DNA of 64,000 nt from Heliocidaris tuberculata. Its lineage: Eukaryota > Echinodermata > Echinoidea > Camarodonta > Echinometridae. The notes under the pieces were generated by a model. The model saw nothing but the letters and a program-made list of their open reading frames with translations. It was not told the origin of the DNA and ran no database searches. The stretch spans positions 3,151,672-3,215,671 of the forward strand of contig CM046833.1 in NCBI GenBank assembly GCA_025618425.1, given 5' to 3'. Position numbers and translations under genes: made by a program. Below are positions 1 through 11,600 of the stretch, one piece after another. Each line of letters starts with the position of its first letter. Position 1 is the stretch's first letter.

Positions 1-1
1 A

Positions 2-1112
2 GATTTCTGCAAAGCATTTGACTCAGTTCCCCATGAAAGACTTCTGAAGAAATTAACATCATATGGTATTACGGGAAAACTTCATGCTTGGATTAAAGCT
101 TTTGCAACCGGTAGGGAGCAGCGAGTTGTTGTCAATGGTGAAAGTTCAGATTGGAGTCAAGTAAATAGTGGAATTCTGCAAGGGAGTGTATTAGGCCCCA
201 TTCTCTTTGTTATCTTCATAAACGATTTACCTAACATAATGCATAACTCTGTCTTCATTTTTGCCGATGATACCAAAATTGTTGGTGATGTCAGTTCTGC
301 TGTTAAACAGGAGTCTCTTCAAGCTGATCTTACTCGTGCTGTGGAATGGAGTAAAACTTGGCAACTCAAGTTCAACACTAGCAAATGCAAAATTCTACAC
401 ATTGGAAGAAATAATCCAAGGGGTAATTACATTATGAATGGTAATGAACTGGAAGCAAGTAAACAGGAAAAGGATCTTGGTGTTATAATGGACGAAGAGC
501 TAAATTTCCATCAACATGTTTCAGCAGCTATTCAAAAGGCAAACCAAATACTTGGAATCATACACAAGACTTTTTCACAAATAACTTGTGAAATTTTACC
601 CATTTTGTTTGTTACTCTGGTTCGACCTCATTTAGAGTACGGGAATATTTTATGGCATTTAAGATTTAAACTGGATGCAGATAAAGTGGAAAAGGTGCAG
701 AGGAGAGCTACTCGCATGATTCCTGGTCTCCAGAACTTATCATATGAACAACGTCTAGAAAGACTTAATCTACATTCATTATTCTACAGAAGACGAAGAG
801 GGGATATGATTACGGTTTATAAATTGCTTAATGGAAAGTTGGGGATTTCTGGTGGCATATTCTTTGCACCCGCCATTCATTCATCAACGAGGGGACATAC
901 ATTGTAAGTTCAAACTTTTCACTAAACGCTCTCGATTGGAAGTCAGAAGTAAATTTTTTAGCCAGAGGGTAGTATCAGACTGGAACAGGTTGCCTACCAA
1001 TGTCGTCGAAGCAAAAACTGTGGAAAACTTTAAGAAGTTATTGGACAAGCACTGGTGGGGGGAGAGATTTAAAACTTCCGTTCCTCAGCGCATGTACAGC
1101 CATACTATTTAA
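2..1112 (+). pseudogene. 3' part of a non-LTR retrotransposon reverse transcriptase, frameshifted
   Basis: The frame is open from the left edge of the window and reads reverse-transcriptase blocks in order: a DFCKAFDSVPHERLL block, a GILQGSVLGPILF block (about 170-215) and the catalytic FADD box (260-271), followed by thumb-type sequence. The frame stops at 907. The expected C-terminus, including [12 protein letters not shown] and a final KLLDKHWW, continues in another frame up to 1112, so a one-base indel lies near 895-905. Block order and the DWNRLP-type C-terminus fit the CR1/L2/jockey side of LINEs; the exact clade is not resolved. The 5' part lies outside the window. The copy is dead because of the frameshift. 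Confidence 0.88.
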
Positions 1113-1190
1113 GTTCAGTAGTTCCATTCAATTGTATAAACTTCAAAGTGGAGACCGGAAATCTACAGGAGAAATCCTTTATTCCGTACC

Positions 1191-1217
1191 TGATGTGATG
1201 TGATGTGATGTGATGTG
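1191..1217 (+). repeat. (TGATG)n tail of the LINE
   Basis: Five tandem TGATG units follow the LINE reading frame by about 80 bases. A short oligonucleotide repeat of this kind is the usual 3' terminus of CR1/L2-type elements, so this probably marks the end of the insertion. Confidence 0.7.
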
Positions 1218-1379
1218 TAAAGATTAATTGTATGTTATCAATTGTATTCCATAGATTCAGTGTGTTAAAAATTTCCTCAAAATTTGAACAATAGTCAGAA
1301 AAATAATCTAGAGGTCTAGACCTAAGTTTAATAAATTTCTTTCTTTAAAGTTTAAATTTAATTCTCAAAAACTCCATTG

Positions 1380-2600
1380 CCATGCGGCATGCCAATTGGA
1401 ATTTGGATGATGGCCATGGCATTGTAGGGCTTTTACTAAACAGTCGGGTCCTGGCCGGCGCGGTGCAGCTCGCTGGGTAGAAATTTTCCAACATTATTCT
1501 TCTTTTGTTATGTTAAATGGCAATCATACCGTAGCGTATTTGACCATGTTGACTATTGTCGCCATTAAATTGTATGGTGTCTTCAAGGGGACAAATTGAA
1601 AAAGTGTCATCTGAGTATGATTTTTGCCGTTTTCAGGCTAAAAACGAAAAATAAGGGAAGAAAGAAAACAATAGACAGTAGAGGCTCACGGCCAATAACG
1701 GAGCCTGTTTCCTATTTGGGAGACTGTCTCTAAATTTTGTCAGAGACTTTTGTCAACATTTTTGGGTAGCCTATTTGGGAGACAGTCTCCCATTTAATTA
1801 GAAGACCAATTTTCTTTGTTTACATTTGCGGCAAAGGGATTACCTCGGCTCAAAATGAAAATGTGATAAGCAGACTCCTTATAAAAAATTACCACTTTTG
1901 ACCATCTACTCTAAAAATCCACCATCTACTTTTGTTTTCATAACATTTTTTTTATGATCCACACACAAAGCAAATGGGCTTCTGACCTCAATGAGGCAAA
2001 ATTTTGGCTGAGAGAAACTGCTTTTTTGGTAGTGGTCTTTCTTTTGTCCTTTTGTAAGCTAAGTCTCCAATATGGGAGACAGTCTCCCAAATCGGAAACA
2101 GTCCAATATCGGCCGTGCGCCTCTACTGATAGAAGGGTAATGCAAAGAAAAACATTAACAACAGAGAGAGGATAGAAGGGTAGGAAAGATAGAAGAGATG
2201 ATGATAAAAGGAAACAAAGAATACAACAAAAGGAAAGTTGGAAAGAAAAAAATGGATTATCACAAAGAATAAAGAAAGATAGAGAAATAAATGATAGAAG
2301 GATAACGATATTATGAGTAACATAAAGATAGAAGAGAAGATGGTACTTTGAATAAAAGAATAACGAAAGGAAAGATGAAAAGAAAAATGATACGATAAAA
2401 ACAAACTTAATGGCTTAAAGCTCATGTAGAGTATTGGTAGAAAAAAGGAAATTGGAAAGAAACGTGCTAAATATAGTCTCATGTTGTTTTCCTTGTATCA
2501 AAACATCTCTGGAAGAGATCATTTGGTATTCCATCTGTGATTTCTGGTGAATTTCAGTGTAAATATCTGTAAGGAATGCTCGATCACTGCCATTATGCTG
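1380..2600. repeat. Repeat-derived non-coding stretch with palindromic GGGAGACAGTCTCCC motifs
   Basis: No gene is seen. Copies of the self-complementary GAGACAGTCTC/GAGACTGTCTC motif occur near 1720, 1780 and 2080. The part at about 1935-2130 matches 44760-44945 in direct orientation, so it is a dispersed repeat. From about 2130 to 2480 the DNA is A/G-rich simple sequence (GATAGAAGG-like), similar to 4240-4500. The segment at 1440-1490 has an inverted partner at 4560-4610. Confidence 0.5.
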
Positions 2601-2660
2601 GCTCCCTTCCACCCCGATGGCTCCCCGCACAGCAAACTTGGCGCTTCGCACAGAGACAGC

Positions 2661-2792
2661 ATTAGCCTCTTGTCGAGGCCCTGGCGCTGTTGAAATCCTT
2701 GGCGATATGGAGGCAAAATTTCTGGCGAGCGAAGCGAGCCAGAAAAACCGAGGCGCTTGCGCCGAGGGCCTCTTGACACCCGATCTGAATTT
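2661..2792 (+). repeat. Left arm of a long inverted repeat around the helicase fragment
   Basis: About 130 bases are nearly the exact reverse complement of 3836-3964. They include a GC-rich core with short self-complementary stretches such as GGCGCTTGCGCC and GAGCGAAGCGAGCC. The arms enclose about 1.04 kb. Confidence 0.85.
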
Positions 2793-2891
2793 CTTTTGTA
2801 TTTCATTGTTTTGACGAATATTCCGACCAAATTTTGGTCGGTGAAAATCATCCAATAAGGGCGAGCTACCATGACGTAATGTTAAATATTC

Positions 2892-3467
2892 ATGACTCCA
2901 CTGCACGCTATTTCTTACATGGCGTTCAACGTTTCTTCCACGACGAGTGATGACGATATTTGTAAGAGCTTAGAATATGCCGCTAGAATGTTGAAGATTG
3001 ACAGATTCAAAGATTTGCAAGTTGATGCAATCAAATCTGCACTTAAAGGACAAGATGTTTTTGTGAATCTGCGTACTGGCTATGGAAAAAGTGTTATTTT
3101 TCACGCGCTACCGCTCTGTGCGATTACCTCCGTGGGCCAGGGATGGAGAGTGAGACTGCTGCTTCGCGAGGGCCAGGCGGATCCCCCCGGGGCCTTGCCG
3201 GGCAGTGAAGTTGCTGGTAACTCCTTGGTTACATCATCTTCTAGTCTATCATCTTCACGAAGCATTTTGTTGATTATTTCCCCTTTGGTGTCTCTGATGA
3301 GAGACCAGGTGAAGTCGCTCAAGAAACGTGGACTTCAAGCCATCTATCTTGGGGACGCTTCGTCACAAGATGTGACTTTAGAAGGTATAATTTTGAATTT
3401 GACTCGGTCAAGATCTAAAAAACTAACTGTGTTAGTGTTATTTGTTAATAACACTGTAACAGTGTAA
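2892..3467 (+). pseudogene. RecQ/WRN-like superfamily 2 helicase, N-terminal fragment
   Basis: The frame carries the start of a RecQ-type ATPase: a Q-motif-like region (RFKDLQVDAIKSAL), Walker A TGYGKS at about residue 63, and motif Ia-type sequence IISPLVSLMRDQVKSL. The DEAH motif and all later helicase motifs are absent. About 43 residues from GC-rich DNA (about 3128-3260) interrupt the region between Walker A and IISPLVSLM. A GT-type donor at about 3385 could end an exon, but no downstream helicase exon is seen. Multicopy WRN-like helicases of this type are common in marine invertebrates. The flanking inverted repeats suggest that this copy lies in a mobile or rearranged unit. Most likely a relic; a 5' exon of a longer gene is less likely. 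Confidence 0.7.
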
Positions 3468-3835
3468 GACTAAGTCAACTTTTCAGAATTGATGGAGATG
3501 CATCTATTGTTGAACGGTGACTTTTATTGCCCATTCTTCATTATTTGTAAATATATGATGATCTCTTGAGAAATATGTACATTTGTCTTAAATTTCAAAT
3601 TACCATGGTTTGTAAGCTAGATATCGAATTCTTCATAATGTGCTTGTCTGTGAATATATTTTGAGCAAGAGATTTACGTAATCCCCCCCAAAAAATAATA
3701 GACTAGTCCAGAACTGAAGTAAGAAATCCTTGAGATTTCATTGGCCAATTTGCTGGGCGATCGCCGCGGTAATCTAACTATTCACGTTTTCATGCATAAT
3801 TCAGTAGGAAATCGTGCCTCATGAATATATAATTC

Positions 3836-3964
3836 AGGTCGGGTGTCAAGAGGCCCTCGGCGCAAGCGCCTCGGTTTTTCTGGCTCGCTTCGCTCGCCAC
3901 CAGAAATTTTGCCTCCATATCGCCAAGGATTCCAACAGCGCCAGGGCCTCAACAAGAGGCTAAG
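3836..3964 (-). repeat. Right arm of the long inverted repeat
   Basis: Reverse complement of 2661-2792 with few mismatches and a 2-base insertion in the GCTCGCC region. Together the arms could form a stem of about 130 bp around the helicase fragment. Confidence 0.85.
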
Positions 3965-4700
3965 ACAGCATGTGTATCACTTTGTGTCGCTACTCATTGG
4001 TTTTACACGTGTGTACAGTGTATAGCACATGCTACCTTGGTTGGGATTTTACATGCCTGTCCCGGCACAAAAATTAGTTTTTGCCTCTTACCATATTTGT
4101 TTAATATTAAACTTTAGGAGGCGAAATCTTCACAGTGTCTTAGTATTGCTAGTATCTTGCTATTCATCTACAAACATTGAAGAAATCTGACGAACAGTTT
4201 TTGAGGGCTTACCAAAACTCTACATGACCTTTAAGGAAAGTAAGTAAAGATGGAAAGTAGAAAATCATTTAAAAAAGAGTAATATGAAAGATAGAGAAAT
4301 GATAGGATAAAAAAGGTATAACATAAGGAAGGATAGAGAGAGAAATGATAGAATGATAATGATTAACATGAGGAAGGTGGGGTAGATCACTGATAGAAGG
4401 ATAAAAGCAAGGAATAACAAAAAACGAGAAATGAGAGAAGTGTTAAAAAGGATACATGTATATAATGACGAAAGAGGAAAGGTGGAAGAGAGGATTTTTT
4501 TCTCTTTTTTTTTTTTGCTGCTCAAAAATAAAGATACCATACATAAAATTCCTGAAAAATGTTTGAAAATTTCTACCCAGCGAGCCGCGCCGTAAAAACC
4601 CATTGTAGACTCTAGGTAGGCATGTCTACAAGAATGCATAAAAGGTCTCACTGTCACAAATTAGTGTATGCATGAAAATTATCTTGAACTGTTAAACAAC
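3965..4700. repeat. A/G-rich low-complexity DNA and outer inverted-repeat partner
   Basis: No gene is seen. 4240-4500 is degenerate GATAGA/GGAAAG simple sequence. About 4560-4610 is the inverted counterpart of 1430-1490, sharing CTCGCTGGGTAGAAATTTTC, so a second looser inverted pair encloses the first. Confidence 0.5.
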
Positions 4701-4707
4701 TAATTTA

Positions 4708-4955
4708 TCATACACCGTTTCGCCAGAACTGACAGTAAATTACAGGTTTTATTTTTTGAATTATCTTTTCCAACATAGGTGAGTTGAATTTATTGTATTA
4801 CATGGACATGTTGGTGTCGGTATTTGTAAATCAAATGCCGATTTTGAGTGAATGTTGGTGACTTTTGTGCAGTGGTGTTTGAAAGTGTATGAGGTGTATG
4901 ACCGTCTGAGTGTGTACATGTACACACGAAGTACAGAAAAGTCGCTATGTGTGGT
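4708..4955 (+). promoter_or_regulatory. Non-coding block upstream of PRDM gene A, duplicated upstream of gene B
   Basis: About 230-250 bases match 44180-44408 on the opposite strand almost end to end, roughly four of five positions by eye, from CGTTTCGCCAGAA to AAAGTCGCTATG. Both copies keep the same orientation relative to the downstream gene. The block contains CAACATAG|GTGAGT (donor at 4779), so it may hold a 5' untranslated exon and its splice site. A shared transposon copy is the alternative. Confidence 0.55.
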
Positions 4956-5344
4956 CTAGATCTAGATCTAACTACTAATTTAGAAATTGTTATGACAATT
5001 ACTAAAATTAACATTAACCACTAGATCTAAAATATATTGTATGAATGAAAATATCCCACCTCAGCTCAGCAGAAAGTCAATTTGTTAATGTTATCATTAT
5101 CAGAAAAGCGGGATCATGGCCCTGTTTTATATAACTTAGACTCTATTAATAACAACAAGCAGATATAGACTAGACCGACCTAGTATTACATTTCTATGAC
5201 AAATTTTCATACAGCCAATCAAATGTAATGATTTCAATTGCTCATATCACTTAATGCAAATTTTTATTGATTACAAGTTATATGAAACAGGCTCCCTATT
5301 GGTTGATTTTTGCAGTTGATCAATCTTGATTGAATACATTCCAG

Positions 5345-5622
5345 GAGTATGGAGGAGAATCATCAGGCCATCCAAGATTACTATGCTGAAGACAGGCCAC
5401 AACAAGGCGCCACTCATCAACAACAAACCCTACCACCATCTCGCTACCCACAACAACTCTTCTACCACCACGAGGTCTATACATCTCAGCAACATGATCA
5501 AAATAGGCAATTTGGGCAGCAACATAGACAACATGAGCAACAACATAGGCAGCAACATCACACCTATGTTGATGTCAATAATGTTAACAGCAATCAAACT
5601 AATATGCAAGCATTTATCGCTG
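5345..5622 (+). CDS. PRDM gene A, first coding exon (Gln/His-rich N-terminus)
   Basis: An acceptor CATTCCAG precedes 5345 and the ATG at 5349 lies four bases into the exon, so at least one untranslated exon lies upstream. Residues 1-91 begin MEENHQAIQDYY and are rich in Gln and His, probably disordered. The donor at 5623 (TG|GTAAGA) leaves phase 1, as in gene B exon 1, which ends in LEG where this one ends in IAG. Confidence 0.8.
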
Positions 5623-8600
5623 GTAAGACTGCTTTTCTCTCTTTTTTTTTTTGGGGGGGGGGGGGTGGCGGGAGAGAGGTTAACCCTGTATCGTGTGAAT
5701 TAGCATTACTGTCATTGAATAGTATGGAATCATAGCAGTTTAGAAATTCCATCAATAATTGTCGAATATGTCATTGAGTTTTAACCAGAAAAGTCGCATC
5801 TGAAAGTTGACGATATAGAGAGTTTAGTTGCTATGATCAGACAGATTATTGAATAGAAATTCATTTTAAGACGCTTTATCCCCATCGAGGCCTATTCTTA
5901 TAGTCAATTATTCCAACTGTATTCCAGCTCATTGAAGTACATGTATGGGATCCTATTTTTTGACAGGTACCGGATTGATGTCGTCTAACAGTAAATCAAC
6001 CCAGCAAGGATCCCAGGGCTTTGTTCGTCCCCTGCTTCCTATCCTTCCCAAACCAGTGGCTCCGTCAAGCCATGCAACCACACCCCGTACTATGCAGATG
6101 GGTCACCAAATCCTCGGTTCTTTTTCATCCAGTCAACTGTCGACTGTCCATCAGCCAACATCAGATATCTTGAAGCAACAATTACCAGCCAACAGTCAGC
6201 GTGGTTCTATCACCGGTCAGGTGTCATCATGGCCTAGCAGTGGACCTTCAAGGGAGAGTCAAACACAGATCACTTTTGATCGCACTGGGATAGGGCAGCA
6301 AGTCACAGGCCAAAGCACCGATGGAGCCTCTGGTTGTCTTCAGCAAGACTCCTCAAGGATGCCTGTTGCTTCGGAAGGCATGAGCCAATCCAAAGCAGCA
6401 AGTGATGAAAATACTGTTGTCATTTTATCATCAGGCATTGTTGATGACATAACCAAACATCTGGGAAAGGATAAGCAATCTGAGGTAACGGGTCATATCA
6501 TAGGGACAATGACAATATCAGAGACACTGCCTATGTCTAGGGACACAGGCCTGACTGCACATAAGCAAAGTCATCAAGAAATAAAGAGTAGACAATGTGA
6601 AAGTAATCACTGTGATGGACTGCCTCAAATTTTTCATCCAGGATCAAACAATGACAGCGCAAGGAAGAGTGAAATTGCTGAAATGTTGGAGAGCAGAAAA
6701 GGGTCAGAAACTACTTTGGTTACTCATAAGACCTCTAACGGACCAAAGACTGTGACAGCTGCTCCGAGGAGGAGAGGTAATATGGAACCTGCAAAGAGGC
6801 AAAGAGAGAAGCTGACAAAGGTATGACTGAGTGTTACTGTCGTTTGAGTTTAAATCCTCTTAGTTTTTACTTCTGGAATTCCTTGGGTCAATATTTCTAG
6901 CCCCAAATAATAATTTTGAGCTTTTCACACCAAAACAACCGCACAAAATGTTGTCACTTGAAACTGACAGTTTGACTTTTCAAAAGCACAACCATTTCAT
7001 AGTAAGTTTATTATTTGTATGGGGGGGGGGAGGAGTTGGAAGTTTATTTCAGATTCCTCGAATCTATATAAATATGAAGGGAAAAAAATCAAGATTGACA
7101 GTTGTACTTAAACTAAAAAGTATTCATTGATTATGAAAATAAACAGACCAATTCTTATTTGCCCTTGTGACCACACTTTGGAATTACTTACATGTACGCC
7201 TGGATGGCATTTCATCAAGTGTCTTGTCAGTGATTTTTACCGTCAAATTTGCTCTCAGCCAATCAGATGCAAGGATTTCAGTAGCTTATAACAGTTATTG
7301 CAACTTGTCATTGATGATAAGTTTTATGAAACAAGGCCCTGGGGGCGTTTCATCAAGTGTCTTGTCAGTGATTTTTACCGACAAATTTGCTCTTAGCCAA
7401 TTAGATGCAAGGATTTCAGTAGCTTATAACAGTTATTGCAACTTGTCATTGATGATAAGTTTTATGAAACAGGGCCCTGGGGGGCGTTTCATCAAGTGTC
7501 TTGTTGGTGATTTTTACTGACAAATTTGCTCTTAGCCAATCAGACGCAAGGATTTCAGTAGCTTATAACAGTTATGGCAACTTGTCATTGATGACAAATT
7601 TTATGAAACAGGGCCCAGATCGAGTTTGAGATGAATATGAACTTACAGCATCCTAATGAGCAGTGTGGAAGGATCAAAGCAATTTTACAGTGTGAAAGCA
7701 TTCATTTACATACTTGTATTTCCCTTGTCATTACCCTTGTCATTACCCTTCTGGGGAAAATTTTCCCTTTTTATTTACAAAAATGGCCTCATGTTTGGTA
7801 TTAGTACCAAGAGTATTGTGCATTGATGAGAACCCTTCTGTGACGTGAACACCTTTTATTTTCGTTTTAACAGGAAACACAGCAGGAATCGAATGATTCA
7901 TCAGAGGAGGAGGATGAAGATGGATGGGTGGAGGATGGGGATTTTGATGATGAGGAGGAGGAGGAGGAGAAGGAGGAAGGAGAGGAGGAGGAAGACGAGG
8001 AGGATGAAGATGATGAAGATGATGAAAATGATGAAGATGACCAGGAGTCAGATGTTAGTGAGATTGAGATGGAGGAAGATGAAGATGATGATGAAGAAGA
8101 AGAAGATTTGGATGTTCCACCGTTACCAGAAGGTTTCTGGTACAAGTTTTCCTCATCCTCTTATGAGGAGAAAGCAATTGTTGGAGTGACTGCTGAAGAA
8201 CAGATCCCAGCTGGCAAACAGTTTGGACCTCTTGATGGTAAACTTGTTGGAGAGGAAGAGGGATGCCTGTCACAGTCATCATGGGAGGTGAGTTTATATG
8301 TCTGCAAACGATTCAAATCCATTATACAACTGTGCATCCCAGAAAAAAGTTAACAGTTGGAAAAAGTCTCCTGAAATTAATGTTTACTGATATTTTAAGG
8401 AAATGTTCATACCTGTGGATAGCTTAGGGTCTCTTCTATTAAATGGCATCACAAAGCTCGAGTGAGCAAAAGTGACTTTTGAAAATCCTAGACTTGACAT
8501 GAATTGGTATTTGATCTGGCTGGTATTAACAAATTTAAAGGAGAATGAAACCCTGGGGAAAAATAAATTTTAATGACAGGAGAGGATAGAGAGAAACAAT

Positions 8601-11600
8601 TTTAAAAAGGTTCCATCAAAATTGGTTACGAAATGAGAAAGTTATGAAAGTTTGAAAATTCTCAATTTATTTTCTGTGGCGATCCTCAAATTGGCAATGT
8701 TGCTTCAAAGTGACAGGTTTAGTAGTACAACTTTCCATATGTTTTGTACATAAAATTTCATATTTTCCCCATTATCTCTCAAGGTGCAGCTTGTCTCCTT
8801 CTTAGCTCGTCTCCTTCTTAGCTCAAGATATATCATGGGAAAATGTATTTGACACAACACATGTTGAGTTCACAAAAAGACAAGCAGCATCTTTAGAGAT
8901 AATGGAGAAAATATGAAATTTTGTGTACAAAACATATGGAGAGTTGTACTACTGAACCTGTCACTTTGAAGCAACATTGCCAATTTGAGGATCGCCATAG
9001 AAAGTAAATTGAGACTTTTCAAACTTTCATAACTTTCTCATTTTGTAACCGATTTTGATGGAACTTTTTTAAAATTGCTTCTCTCTATCCTCTCTTTTCA
9101 TTAAAACTGATTTTTCCCCAGGGTTTCATTCTCCTTTTAAGAATGGTTAAAAGTTGACAGCAGGAAAAAGTCTCCCCTAACAAACATTTTTTAGAGTCTT
9201 GAAAGGCTTTAAAATGTTCATATTCCGATCATTAAAAGGGAATTTATGAAAGACTAGGCTTTGTTTTCTGTATGTCCTGACATGTCCCATCAGAACTTTA
9301 TGGTTGACAAAAAAAAACAGAGCTCTTGAATTGAAAATTGCCAATATACTAATATTTCAAAAGACTTGATAAAGTAGTTCTTTGCTCACTTAAGCATGAA
9401 AATGTTGATGAGATACTTGCGTACGTACAGAGTAACAAAACTAGTTCTTTCATAAGTTTTTTTTATTATTGATCAAAATTTGAAAATTTTAAAGCCTTTT
9501 GACTCTCAACTTTGCTTGTACCAGCCAGAGCAAATACCAATTCTTGTCAAGTCTGGATTTTGCACCTTTTCACAAAAGTGGCCTTTGCTCAGTCGAGCGT
9601 AAAATATCTCCAGATCTTTTAATTCAATAGAAGAGACGCTAAGCTATCCACAGGTGTGTAATTTTGCTTCAAATATTTTCAAATATTAATTTGGGGAGAC
9701 TTTCTCTGACTGTTAACTTTTTTCTAGGATGTACTGTAGTTTCCAATTGATTACATCCCAACTGATTATCGACTTGCAATTAAGGTGTAATGCCCCCGTT
9801 CCACTATGCCGATCTGGGCCCCGATCTATCCTGATCTAGCAGATCGGGGAAAGCGTACAGGGGTCGTTTGCAATCGGCGGCATCGTAAAAACAGCGTTGT
9901 GAGAACGGGGTAGGAGCGGGCATTTCTTCAGATCGGTGAAAAATTTTGAACATGTTCAAAATTTCTCGCCGATCTCCCCGATCAGAAATTAATTGTAAGG
10001 CAAGCGGGAAGATCGTAATGACAGCGTAAAGAAAGCGGGATGAGCGTAGTAAGGTCTTTCTAAGCGTAGCAACAGTGGTTCCAGAACGGCGCTTTAGGTA
10101 AACACCGACGTCACGCTGCCGCCCCGCTCCACGCAGATCAAATCACGACTTTCCCGCTGTAATGCCACTATCCCTACGTGCCCGGCTTCTTTATCCAGTT
10201 CCCAGTACGCTCTCGGCACGTTGCTCTCCCGCTTTAACAACACTGTTCCCGCTTTAGCTATGCTATTCTTGCGCTGTTCGCAATCGGATACCGCTCTCAA
10301 GGGTATAAAAGGAAAAGGAATTTTTTAATGAATTATGCGAGAACGGGAGAACAGCGTGATTAGGTCGTACATGTATAGAGCACACATAGATCGGATCACA
10401 TCGGCAACATTGTGCAAACAGCGTAGTTATATCATTCTGGAGCGTAACTGGAGTGCCTGACTTCATACTCGTGATCCTGATAATCGTATTCAGAGCGTAT
10501 CGAGCACGTGCTAATCGTAGATAAAGCGTTCTTAAATCGTTGCTACATCGTATTTGCTCCAGATTGGCTCAATTTTTGCCCGATCCTGCCCAACCTGAAG
10601 AAATTGACAAATCGTAGCTAGAACGGCATAGTGGAACGGGGGCTTAAGCTTTGACCACAGATGAAACAGTAACCTTTATGAACATTGGACCAAATGGCAT
10701 TGGACCAAATGGCATTAGACCAAATAACAATGTACCATTAAGATACATGTAATTTTAGTAATCATCCATAAAACTTTTCCTCCTGAAATCCGATTTCCAA
10801 CTTTTTTTTATTTATATTCAAATCCTATACTTCTTTGATCAATGTTTGCCATAAAAGCAGGCTCCTAACTAGACGCTAACATGATTTTTGTTTGTTTTAA
10901 ACTGGGTGGAAATGTTAGGGATTCAAGTGCATTAGGCCCTTGTTAACATTTTGAAGTTTTGGGGGGTTGGATGTGAATGTGGGGATTATATTTTAGACCT
11001 CTGTTTATGGTAAGCCCTGGATTTAACCCTTTCAGGACAGGAATTATTTAAGGGCTAAATTTATCACATTTTGTTCTTCAAATTGGCAACAATATTTTTC
11101 TTTTAGTGCTACATGGTTCTAATAAGGTGTAATGTCTTTGAAAACAATATGCATATTTAGGAATTTATCGAAAAGTTGAAAAAATTGCCAATTTTGATGA
11201 AATAACAATGATTTTGAACCTCTCAATGTTTTGCCAATTTAAGGATCTAAAAGTTTATTCTGGTTTTTTAAATTTCTGGCATCAAACGCAATATGGTCAT
11301 GCAATAAAAATTGACATAGCGTGTGCAAAAAAATTTGCTCTTTCTACTCATGCATCTGGTATAATTTTTAGAGCCCTGAATCAAAAGTTATTGAGCGAAA
11401 CCACAAAATGTCAATTTTCTTGAAAGGGTTAAAACTTAAAAGCAAAACCTGTAGTTTCGTGTTTGTCCTTGAATACAGTTGTGCACCAAAGGCAATGTAC
11501 TGTTGTACATCGATGCTGGCTCGGACTGGTTATCTCACATACAATGTGCAAAAAGGAAAGAAGATCAGAACATGGAAGCACTTCAGCTCTATGGAGATAT

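Noticed and set aside
7867..8145. Antisense poly-Ser frame
   Set aside because: Shadow of the Glu/Asp-coding repeat in exon 3 of gene A.
10094..10466. Minus-strand frames near 10.1-10.5 kb
   Set aside because: Inside the GATCGG-rich non-autonomous transposon; no recognisable protein.
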